Shown here: positions 1-5,738 of the stretch, piece after piece | Numbering within the stretch: position 1 is the stretch's first letter | Layout: every line of letters starts with the position of its first letter | Source of the DNA: Caryophanales bacterium UBA1427 | GTDB lineage: Bacteria; Bacillota_I; Bacilli_A; ML615J-28; CAG-313 | NCBI GenBank assembly: GCA_002329485.1 | Contig: DCTZ01000027.1 | Span: 1-5,738 of the forward strand | Direction: 5' to 3' | Length of the DNA: 5,738 nt | Made by a program: the position numbers and the translations under genes | Notes under the pieces: model-generated | Databases searched by the model: none | Told to the model about the DNA's origin: nothing | Seen by the model: only the letters and a program-made list of their open reading frames with translations

Positions 1-3000
1 ACGGACTAAATCCATGTAATCGAATTCTTTGGTTCCGTTGATTAAATCAAGGATGTCATCTAGGGTCTTAACGATGAAGTCTTCATCGGCAAGAACTTGG
101 GCCAATTCAACATAGAAGCGGCCGAGTTTTTCGCCGTCAGAAGCTAAATCGACATCACTTAAGTCCACACGATTCAAGTCCATATCCAACACATTTTCGG
201 CTACCCCGAGAATTTTTTCTTTATGCAATTCTAGATAGTTCAATCCAAATAAGGCATTAAAGATTGCGACAACTGGTTCAGTATTGGCGAAATCAATTGG
301 ATATCCATTGTAAATGTCGACTGCGCCGAATTCGTTGGCACTGTCAAGGATAAAGACTATTGTTCTTAAGTCTTCGATAAGTTCGTTTTCGGTGTATGTA
401 TTATCGAAGTCAAGAAGTTGAGCAAATTCGGTTCCTTCAACCATCGGAACAACAAAGTTGTCGATAGCAGGGAATGCTAAAACTTTAACGGTGCTTAAGC
501 GGGTTAAAGCTTCAAGGATGCGAGCCACGCTGTCAACGTTGGCGGAAGTTAAATAATCAAAGTAATCAAATTCGCCGCCTGTAGCATCTTCGATTAGATT
601 TAAGACGTCAGTTACTTTTACAAGATCATTGTTGGCAAATACGTCAAATACTACGGCAACAACTTCTGTTAATACGGCTAAGTCGTCTTTGAGAACGATT
701 CCGCTGGTATCTGCATCCATATCCAAGTACGACAAGGCAAATTCAAAGATTGCGCTTTCTTTACCGACTAGGATATTCAATTCTTTGACTAGATTGATGA
801 CGTTAATGACAATCGGTTTTAATGGCAATAAGTCAGTATCTTCGTATTCTAAGTATCCCACTATGTCGCCTTTGGCAGCTTCATGGAGAATGCTTACGAC
901 GGTTCGCAAGTCTGCCATTAATTCCGCATTTGTTAGTGCACTGATGTCAACGATGTCTTGAATCATCGGATCAAGTTCATCAACAATCGGAGCGCCGAAT
1001 TTGTCATAAACGACTTTGACTAGTTCTTCTAAAGTTTTCGATAAAACAACTTGATCCAAAATTGCAAGTACCGAAGTAATGTTTTCGTTAGTAACGTAGT
1101 CAAGCGGACTTACGCTTCCTTCAGAAATAGCATCTACTTCTTCCATTAAAGTTTTATAGGTTTGGAAGCCGTTGTTTTGGAGAACGACGAATACCTCGTG
1201 GATAATCGCTTTAAGGATTTCCACTTCAGCAAGCCAGTCAACTGCTTCTTCAGCGAATTCATATTCGATTTCCGCAAACGACAATCCCAATTCAACGATT
1301 TGGTTGCCTTTGCCGCTTAAGAGGCTCATGTTTGCGATAACGTCGATGAGGTTCAATACTTCGTCTTCAAGGTCGAGCGAAATATCGTCAACGCGCAAGA
1401 AGTCGAGAACTTCTGCGTCAATGAACGGACGAAGCGCTTCGATTAACGCATTGAGATCGGCTATAACATTTTCCGCATTCGTATTCTTCAAATCGAGCAA
1501 GAAGTCAAATTCGTCTGGAATCATGGTCTTCGCATAAACAAAGACATCTGGAATAACAAGACGAAGGGTTGGCAAGTTGACAAGTTTTGTTAGAGCGTCA
1601 AGCGCGATATGACCGAATTCGTCTTTGCTGTAGAAGAAGTCAAATGGGATTTCTTCAAGTTTTTCGATGTCGCCGAAAGTCTTCAAGAAGAAGTCAGAAT
1701 CGGTTAGAATCTTCAATAAGTCTTGATATACGGCAACAAGTTGTTCGCCGTCTGCAACAAGATTCATTTCATCAACCGGAACATGAGTTAAATAAATTCC
1801 GAAGTTATCAGTTACAAAATCAAGAATGCCTTGAATATTGTCGTTGAGGATATTTAGGCTGGTTAGAGTTGTGAAGATGAATGGAATGATTTCGTGATCG
1901 TATGGGATTGCTTGATTGTAAACTGTCAAATCGTTGATTGTTCCGTCAAGGAAATCTCTTGCGATATCAAGATAGTTAGGGATAGTGTTTGCAACCTTGA
2001 TGATTTCAACGATTGCTAGGAGGTCTGCTTCAAGTTTGCTACCGGTGTATTCGGCAACCGATAGATATTGAGCATAATCGCCAAGGGATTCTTTGAGCAA
2101 TTGTTCATAAGCAGGGTGGAAAACAACTTTGACTAATTCAAGTTTGAAAAGGTATTCCAATGCTTCCGCAACCTTGCTTACAACATCGGTAGTAACATTA
2201 GCCAAATAGTCGCCAGCTTCAATGTAGTCTAGGACGGCTTGCAATGTCGATAAGCCGGTGGCGTTGATGGCATCGCCGAGGGCAAGAATTGCTTGGGCGA
2301 TCAAATCGGCTTCGCCGGTCCAATCGATACTTGCAAAGTCTTCTTCAACCATTTCGATGCCGGCCATGCCCAATACTTTGACCATGATCTTGGCAGGATT
2401 GTAGTTGAAGAGGTTCAAATCGAACAATTCTTTAACGATGTTGGCTAGCGGTTCAAGGTTGGTAAGCGTTAATTCTTTGAATTCGGATTTGTAGAATCCT
2501 ACAAGGCCTAGGGCCAGTGCTTCGCGGCCGATCTTGACAACCGAATGCAAGTCTTCGACCAGTTCGGCAGCCGTCAAGCCTTCGGTGATTCCGAGGCGTT
2601 CGTTTTGAACGGCAATCAAATCGCGGAAGTCTTCCGGAATCATTTCAACAACCATTTGGTGATAGATTTCAGGCAGCAATTTGGCGATTAATTGCGATTC
2701 GAGTAAAGCATCAAAGAAATCCAAGCCGTAGCCGATTACGAAATCACTGATAAAGTAATCGGTATTGAAGACCTTTTCGCCGTTTTCGTCCTGAACCATG
2801 AGAGCGAAATCAGGATCGGTCAATACAGGTCTTAACTTATCGATGGCATTTATCAAGATATCTTTTTCGTTTGTGAAATCAACATCGTTTAGGTAACCTT
2901 CGGAAAGTTCCAAAACGTCGAAGACAACAAGCAAGGCGCGGATAACTCTTCCTTCGCGGCCTTTCAAGAAACGCGAAGACAGAAGGTTATCGATAATATC

Positions 3001-4569
3001 TTCAAGAGCGTCGACTTCGCTGAATTTGATGCGATCGATTAGGTCGCCTTCTTTGCTGAAGTCGATAAGTTTGGCAACGTCGTTGATGATGTTAATCAAG
3101 CGTTGAATTTCTTCTTGGGCGGTTTCGGATGTAATATCATCGAAAATACCCGCATCAATCAATGCCTGACCGACGTTGCTGTCTTTAAGCATCGGGGTAA
3201 CGAATTCGTCCAATGCTTTCGGAAGAATAGTTTTGATCAGTTCGGATTTAGCCGCAACTTCAAGAACTCTGACAACGAGATCGTAGAAAGCTTCCTGTTC
3301 CATCAACTTGTTGAAATCAAGGCTTCCGAAATCGTCCAAATCGAATCCGTCGAGTGTGTTGAATTCGGCCAAAATACCGATAAGTTCGATAATGTTGTTC
3401 TTTTCGGCTGTCCAATCGACTTTGCTGAAGTCCAAATCGGAAGCGTCGAGAATTTCGAATTGTTTCAAGGCGGCAATCAACAATTCGGTTTCTTTGCCCT
3501 GAATCAAGTTAAGCGAGAAAATCAATTCGACTGCTTGTTGCAATTTTTCGGTATCGCTTAATTTGAATTCGCCGGTCAATAAACCTAATTGTTCTGCGAG
3601 GCTGGCAAGTTGAAGGATAGTATCAAAGTCTGCGAGCCATTGTTCAGGTGTCATGCCGATCAAATCGAGAATGTCTTTGAATTCGCCTAAACCCAAATCA
3701 TCGAGCTGTTTGTTGAGGGAATCGTTCAAAACCGGAACGATGATCTTCATGAAGAGGTCGGTGATGCCCAATTTTTCGAGAATCGAAAGCAATAAGGCAC
3801 GTTTCGCATCATCACGAAGCAATTGAATGAAAGTATCAAGGCTTAGGTTGTCGAAATCGAGTTCCAATGCTTTGAAGTCGTCGTATACGTCAACAATAGT
3901 TAAAAGGGTTTGTTGCCAATTAACTTCGGATGTATCGACTTTGCCGATGTCGCCGATTAAATCCTGAACAAAGTCAAGTTTTAAGGCTGCATTGATAACT
4001 ACCGGCATCAATTCTTTGATGAAGGCAGTTGAACCGATGTTCGAGACAATTTCGCGTAATACATCGCTGTCAAGATCAAATGGGTCAAAGTCTTCGCTGG
4101 TGAAGTCGCCGAGTTTTAAGGCAGCTCTTACAGCTCTCAGAATTTTTGGCAAATCGTTGGCCCAGTCGACAGCAATCAACTTGTCAAGCGATTGATTGGA
4201 TTTGGCCAATAAATCCTTGACGGTGTCGATGGTGCCTGCATATTCGATTCCGACCGGAATGATTTCCGAAATCAATTTCGCATCATTCAGATAACCGAAA
4301 AGAATATCCAAATCCGCATCCGACAGCGACCAAATATCAAAGGAGCCGGTTTCAGGATCGTATGCCTTCAAGGCTACGTTGGCTACATTGATGTAAGTGA
4401 TGAGTTCTTCGCGAAGGTAAATGGTTTGCGAAGATGTCTCGAATTTGGCCAAGGTGTCGAATAGATAGAGATCAATCGATTTACCGAAGAAGAATTTGGA
4501 TGAATTGATAAAACGTTGAATTCCCGCTTTGTCATATGCTTCGGCAAGATCAAAGAGAAAGTCGAGCGT
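1..4569 (-). repeat. Diverged tandem protein repeats, ~180 residues each with two alternating anchors
   Basis: Anchor A has the pattern [VIM]-[DN]-[WFL]-x-x-[ED] followed by a hydrophobic helix: EVNWQQT (W504), KVDWTAE (W672), DVDFTNE (F851), SIDWTGE (W1036), EMNLVAD (L1223), AVDWLAE (W1398), GIVLKDD (L1579), DVDLASD (L1761), and probably TIYLREE (L338). Spacings are 166, 168, 179, 185, 187, 175, 181 and 182 residues. Anchor B has the pattern T-x-x-[EQK]-x-x-x-D-[LF]: TPEQWLADF (D600), TAQEEIQRL (R776), TAAELVEDL (D959), TGSKLEADL (D1135), TNAENVIADL (D1324, one extra residue), TNAELMADL (D1507), TENELIEDL (D1686), and a weaker copy at AVDWANDL (D425). Spacings are 175, 176, 183, 176, 189, 183 and 179. 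A to next B is about 87-109 residues and B to next A about 72-88. The two halves share a helix-anchor-helix layout, so the basic unit may be ~90 residues. The DNA is too diverged for nucleotide repeats. Confidence 0.8.
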
Positions 4570-5427
4570 CGATTCACTATCGGCAACCCAAACGTGGCCA
4601 TTTTCGGATGCCTTGCCGTTAAGATTCAGAGCTGATTCCAATACGTCAACGGTATTAGGATCAACCGCATTAACAATCGAGAATATACCGGTAAACGGAA
4701 CGCTCAGTAAAATTACGAAAAGCATTCCCTTCAATAAACCAACACCCGCGCCCCACAAGCGACGTTTGCTACCGGTTTTAACTTTACGAGGTTGCTTAGA
4801 AATGGTGACTACCACATCTCCGGTGTAGTCTTCTGCTTCCACGATGACAACACCGTCATCTTCGGGAGCAGTTTCAGAAACGGTTTCCGTTGGTTCAGGA
4901 GTCGCTTCTGCTTCGACAGTTTCTACTTGTTCGGTCTTCTTAGCAGCGCGTTTTGCTTTTCCTCTTTTGACAAGAGAAATAATCCCACGGACTATGAAAG
5001 CAATGAAGCGGATCAAACCTGCCAGAATGAACGCAAACAAAGTACCTACAAGCAATCCAACTAAACGGACCACGCCTTCGAGAATGCTTGTAAAGAGGGC
5101 ATAAGCTCTGGAACCTTCGACCAACAATTGTCCGCCGATTTCAATACCGCGAACGATTTCTTCTACAATCTTTCTTAGGGTTGTGGCATTGTCGGAAAGG
5201 TCAAAGCCCGATTGGAAGATGTTTGATAAGAAACCAGGAAGTTTCATATCAAGTAAATTGGAGCCGTTGCCGAAGAAAGCCCATACTATTAGCAGTATGA
5301 TGATTAAAACGACGGTGAACTTAAGCTCTCTTTTGAGCCCAGCTATAAAGCCCCAAAGCGCAAACAATGCTATAATTGCAACCATGGCCAAGCTGAAATA
5401 TAGCATTATTGCATTAGCGTTTAACAT
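1..5427 (-). CDS. Giant membrane-anchored repeat protein, CvpA-like N-terminus, 3' end outside window
   Basis: The frame is open for 1809 codons with no stop and is cut by the window edge. The ATG at 5427 is chosen because GAGGTGAT lies just upstream and a promoter lies 34 bases before it. Residues 8-30 and 36-53 are hydrophobic helices joined by GLKREL; 118-153 is a third hydrophobic stretch; 154-223 is a charged loop that starts and ends Lys/Arg-rich; 229-253 is a fourth helix. From about 287 onward the protein is acidic, rich in Leu, Ile, Asp, Glu and Phe, and made of diverged ~180-residue repeats. I see no Cys codon. Basic residues in the TM1-TM2 turn and the TM3-TM4 loop argue for N-terminus out, repeats out. 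The role is unknown; a surface, adhesion, envelope-spanning or scaffold function is inference only. It is not an enzyme I recognise: no catalytic motif is visible. The gene looks monocistronic at its 5' end. An outward topology would fit a missing C-terminal anchor or wall signal, which cannot be seen here. Confidence 0.93.
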   Translation of the reverse strand, partial: MLNANAIMLYFSLAMVAIIALFALWGFIAGLKRELKFTVVLIIILLIVWAFFGNGSNLLDMKLPGFLSNIFQSGFDLSDNATTLRKIVEEIVRGIEIGGQLLVEGSRAYALFTSILEGVVRLVGLLVGTLFAFILAGLIRFIAFIVRGIISLVKRGKAKRAAKKTEQVETVEAEATPEPTETVSETAPEDDGVVIVEAEDYTGDVVVTISKQPRKVKTGSKRRLWGAGVGLLKGMLFVILLSVPFTGIFSIVNAVDPNTVDVLESALNLNGKASENGHVWVADSESTLDFLFDLAEAYDKAGIQRFINSSKFFFGKSIDLYLFDTLAKFETSSQTIYLREELITYINVANVALKAYDPETGSFDIWSLSDADLDILFGYLNDAKLISEIIPVGIEYAGTIDTVKDLLAKSNQSLDKLIAVDWANDLPKILRAVRAALKLGDFTSEDFDPFDLDSDVLREIVSNIGSTAFIKELMPVVINAALKLDFVQDLIGDIGKVDTSEVNWQQTLLTIVDVYDDFKALELDFDNLSLDTFIQLLRDDAKRALLLSILEKLGITDLFMKIIVPVLNDSLNKQLDDLGLGEFKDILDLIGMTPEQWLADFDTILQLASLAEQLGLLTGEFKLSDTEKLQQAVELIFSLNLIQGKETELLIAALKQFEILDASDLDFSKVDWTAEKNNIIELIGILAEFNTLDGFDLDDFGSLDFNKLMEQEAFYDLVVRVLEVAAKSELIKTILPKALDEFVTPMLKDSNVGQALIDAGIFDDITSETAQEEIQRLINIINDVAKLIDFSKEGDLIDRIKFSEVDALEDIIDNLLSSRFLKGREGRVIRALLVVFDVLELSEGYLNDVDFTNEKDILINAIDKLRPVLTDPDFALMVQDENGEKVFNTDYFISDFVIGYGLDFFDALLESQLIAKLLPEIYHQMVVEMIPEDFRDLIAVQNERLGITEGLTAAELVEDLHSVVKIGREALALGLVGFYKSEFKELTLTNLEPLANIVKELFDLNLFNYNPAKIMVKVLGMAGIEMVEEDFASIDWTGEADLIAQAILALGDAINATGLSTLQAVLDYIEAGDYLANVTTDVVSKVAEALEYLFKLELVKVVFHPAYEQLLKESLGDYAQYLSVAEYTGSKLEADLLAIVEIIKVANTIPNYLDIARDFLDGTINDLTVYNQAIPYDHEIIPFIFTTLTSLNILNDNIQGILDFVTDNFGIYLTHVPVDEMNLVADGEQLVAVYQDLLKILTDSDFFLKTFGDIEKLEEIPFDFFYSKDEFGHIALDALTKLVNLPTLRLVIPDVFVYAKTMIPDEFDFLLDLKNTNAENVIADLNALIEALRPFIDAEVLDFLRVDDISLDLEDEVLNLIDVIANMSLLSGKGNQIVELGLSFAEIEYEFAEEAVDWLAEVEILKAIIHEVFVVLQNNGFQTYKTLMEEVDAISEGSVSPLDYVTNENITSVLAILDQVVLSKTLEELVKVVYDKFGAPIVDELDPMIQDIVDISALTNAELMADLRTVVSILHEAAKGDIVGYLEYEDTDLLPLKPIVINVINLVKELNILVGKESAIFEFALSYLDMDADTSGIVLKDDLAVLTEVVAVVFDVFANNDLVKVTDVLNLIEDATGGEFDYFDYLTSANVDSVARILEALTRLSTVKVLAFPAIDNFVVPMVEGTEFAQLLDFDNTYTENELIEDLRTIVFILDSANEFGAVDIYNGYPIDFANTEPVVAIFNALFGLNYLELHKEKILGVAENVLDMDLNRVDLSDVDLASDGEKLGRFYVELAQVLADEDFIVKTLDDILDLINGTKEFDYMDLVR
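4669..5406 (-). other. CvpA-like four-helix membrane domain with inserted charged loop (residues 8-253)
   Basis: CvpA-family proteins are small inner-membrane proteins with four helices, a Gly plus basic turn after helix 1, and an R-x-x-G-x-x-x-G-x-x-x-G pattern leading into the last helix. Here the TM1-TM2 turn reads GFIAGLKREL (residues 26-35), and the last helix is entered through RLWGAGVGLLKGMLF (223-237), with Gly at 226, 228, 230 and 234. The third helix (118-147) is followed by a Lys/Arg-rich segment (154-164), a Glu/Thr/Pro/Val-rich acidic stretch (166-200) and a second basic stretch (211-223). That ~70-residue loop would be a cytoplasmic insertion relative to an ordinary CvpA. Residues 54-117 between helices 2 and 3 would be outside. 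The similarity is a pattern match by eye and could reflect generic membrane composition; a profile search would decide. Confidence 0.5.
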
Positions 5428-5430
5428 ATA

Positions 5431-5438
5431 ATCACCTC
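5431..5438 (-). promoter_or_regulatory. Ribosome binding site of the giant gene
   Basis: The minus strand reads GAGGTGAT, then TAT, then the ATG at 5427. All eight bases are complementary to the usual 3' end of 16S rRNA, and GAGG sits 7 bases from the start codon. This fixes the start. Another ATG, at 5440, overlaps the site but is out of frame and meets TGA after two codons. Confidence 0.9.
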
Positions 5439-5460
5439 ATTTTCCTATGATTATGACCTT

Positions 5461-5489
5461 ATTTTATCAAAAGACCGAAAAAATTGCAA
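5461..5489 (-). promoter_or_regulatory. Sigma-A/sigma-70 type promoter of the giant gene
   Basis: On the minus strand the -35 element is TTGCAA (5484-5489) and the -10 element is TAAAAT (5461-5466), with a spacer of exactly 17 bases. TGA directly before the -10 gives an extended -10 (TGn). The start of transcription is expected around 5453-5455, giving a leader of about 27 bases, too short for a riboswitch. The spacing to the ribosome binding site is normal. Confidence 0.8.
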
Positions 5490-5495
5490 GCAATT

Positions 5496-5505
5496 ATGCA
5501 TGCAT
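5496..5505. repeat. 10-bp perfect palindrome upstream of the promoter
   Basis: ATGCATGCAT is a perfect palindrome six bases upstream of the -35 element and three bases from the cre-like box. Its position suits a dimeric regulator, but it is a simple alternating motif and does not extend further on either side. Confidence 0.3.
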
Positions 5506-5508
5506 TTT

Positions 5509-5522
5509 TGAAAACGCTTGAT
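5509..5522. promoter_or_regulatory. Candidate CcpA catabolite-responsive element (cre)
   Basis: TGAAAACGCTTGAT matches 13 of 14 positions of the Bacillus cre consensus TGWAARCGYTWNCW; only the C at position 13 is missing. It lies 19 bases upstream of the -35 element, centred about 60 bases before the expected transcription start. In Bacillus, cre boxes upstream of -35 can act in activation, as at ackA. Whether this organism has CcpA is unknown, and a near match in AT-rich DNA can arise by chance. Confidence 0.4.
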
Positions 5523-5621
5523 TATTTTGTCGGTCTATTTTCCCGAAGAACGATGCGATTGTTTCCAAATCCATTTCTTTTTTGCTCGCAATTAGGAAAT
5601 ATTCGTTTATTATTTTTGAAC

Positions 5622-5661
5622 AAAAAAAGAAAAAAGTCCTAAGTTTTTCACTTAGAACTTT
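5622..5661 (-). terminator. Intrinsic terminator of a gene lying to the right
   Basis: On the minus strand AAAGTTCTAAG (5661-5651) pairs with CTTAGGACTTT (5643-5633) across a seven-base loop (5650-5644), giving an 11-bp stem. A T-rich tail follows: six T in all, C, then seven T (down to 5622). One position is a U-G wobble in the minus-strand RNA but a C-A mismatch in the plus-strand RNA, which supports leftward transcription. It ends transcription of an upstream minus-strand gene before the promoter of the giant gene. On the plus strand no T-run follows the stem. Confidence 0.8.
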
Positions 5662-5679
5662 ATGCGTGAGGCTAGTTTT

Positions 5680-5738
5680 TTATTCAAATTGTGGGTTCCA
5701 AACCGAGTATATTTCTTTTGTCAGATAGGACTCGGTTT
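5680..5738 (-). CDS. Possible C-terminal end of an upstream minus-strand gene (frame uncertain)
   Basis: The terminator at 5622-5661 implies a minus-strand gene (or RNA) ending just to its right. Two minus frames are open from the window edge: one ends at TAA (5682-5680) with tail TKEIYSVWNPQFE, the other at TGA (5686-5684) with tail DKRNILGLEPTI. Either stop lies about 20 bases from the terminator stem. With fewer than 20 codons visible I cannot choose between them or name a product. The TAA frame is given here. The segment could also be untranslated or part of an RNA gene. Confidence 0.3.
   Translation of the reverse strand, partial: TESYLTKEIYSVWNPQFE
5700..5738. repeat. 9-bp inverted repeat with 21-base loop at the right edge
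   Basis: AAACCGAGT (5700-5708) and ACTCGGTTT (5730-5738) are perfect reverse complements separated by 21 bases. The second arm touches the window edge, so the pairing may extend further. On the minus strand it is not followed by a T-run and it may overlap coding sequence. On the plus strand the arm ends in TTT and could begin the tail of a terminator continuing outside. Confidence 0.45.

Larger units (their letters stand above)
5472..5536. repeat. Inverted repeat AGACCGA / TCGGTCT flanking the -35 and cre-like region
   Basis: AGACCGA at 5472-5478 lies inside the promoter spacer, and its reverse complement TCGGTCT lies at 5530-5536. The 51 bases between hold the -35 element, the palindrome and the cre-like box. 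The arms could be a pair of operator half-sites, with the left arm placed so that bound protein would block RNA polymerase. Seven bases is short, so chance is possible. Confidence 0.25.

Noticed and set aside
1..4569. CRISPR array or recent nucleotide tandem repeats
   Set aside because: The repetition is at the protein level only; I see no long near-identical DNA units or regular spacers.
4383..4601. 72-codon minus-strand frame
   Set aside because: It is an alternative frame inside the giant gene with no matching start signals; the main frame is continuous across it.
1..4700. Many GAATTC and TTCGAA-like hexamers
   Set aside because: They follow from the frequent Glu-Phe and Phe-Glu pairs in the acidic repeat protein and show no regular spacing of their own.
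629..5431. Plus-strand open frames of 64-152 codons (for example at 629-961, 1172-1537, 1587-1847, 3103-3561, 3992-4195, 4529-4828, 4792-5064, 4844-5104, 5183-5431)
   Set aside because: All lie antisense to the 1809-codon minus-strand frame, have Ser/Arg- or Phe/Gln-rich translations typical of antisense to acidic Leu-rich coding sequence, and none shows a convincing ribosome binding site and family match.
5428..5460. Riboswitch or T-box leader for the giant gene
   Set aside because: The promoter is so close that the leader would be only about 27 bases long.
5494..5574. 26-codon minus-strand frame starting MDLETIASFF
   Set aside because: No good ribosome binding site, and it overlaps the cre-like box and the palindrome upstream of the promoter. 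The same frame is open back to the terminator without another ATG. Conservation would be needed to revive it.

Overview
The window is dominated by one very large gene on the minus strand. Read from an ATG at 5427 down to base 1, I find one uninterrupted frame of exactly 1809 codons that runs off the left edge without a stop. The C-terminus is therefore outside the window and the protein is longer than 1809 residues. The short open frames on the plus strand and in the other minus frame are antisense or frame shadows of it. The moderately AT-rich DNA, the Shine-Dalgarno site GAGGTGAT, a textbook sigma-A type promoter and AT-rich intergenic DNA suggest a low-GC Gram-positive bacterium or a walled or wall-less relative (Bacilli, Erysipelotrichia or Acholeplasma/Izemoplasma-like lineages). 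All eleven Trp codons I see are TGG, so nothing requires TGA to be read as Trp. The exact taxon cannot be fixed.

The large protein has two parts. Residues 1-255 are a four-helix membrane region whose pattern resembles the CvpA (colicin V production) family, with a charged, Glu/Thr/Pro-rich insertion between helices 3 and 4. From about residue 287 to the window edge there is a long acidic region, predicted helical, in which I see no cysteine. It is built from diverged tandem repeats. Two alternating anchor motifs recur, each about every 180 residues: A near residues 338, 504, 672, 851, 1036, 1223, 1398, 1579 and 1761; B near 425, 600, 776, 959, 1135, 1324, 1507 and 1686. The positive-inside rule places the repeat region outside the membrane. 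I do not recognise a named protein with this architecture.

The right-hand 311 bases are regulatory. Going in the direction of minus-strand transcription, they hold: what may be the end of another minus-strand gene (5680-5738); a convincing intrinsic terminator (5622-5661); an upstream region with a candidate CcpA-type cre box (5509-5522), a 10-bp palindrome (5496-5505) and a 7-bp inverted repeat; a promoter with a 17-nt spacer (5461-5489); and a strong ribosome binding site (5431-5438). The giant gene therefore probably starts its own transcription unit, separated by the terminator from the gene to the right.
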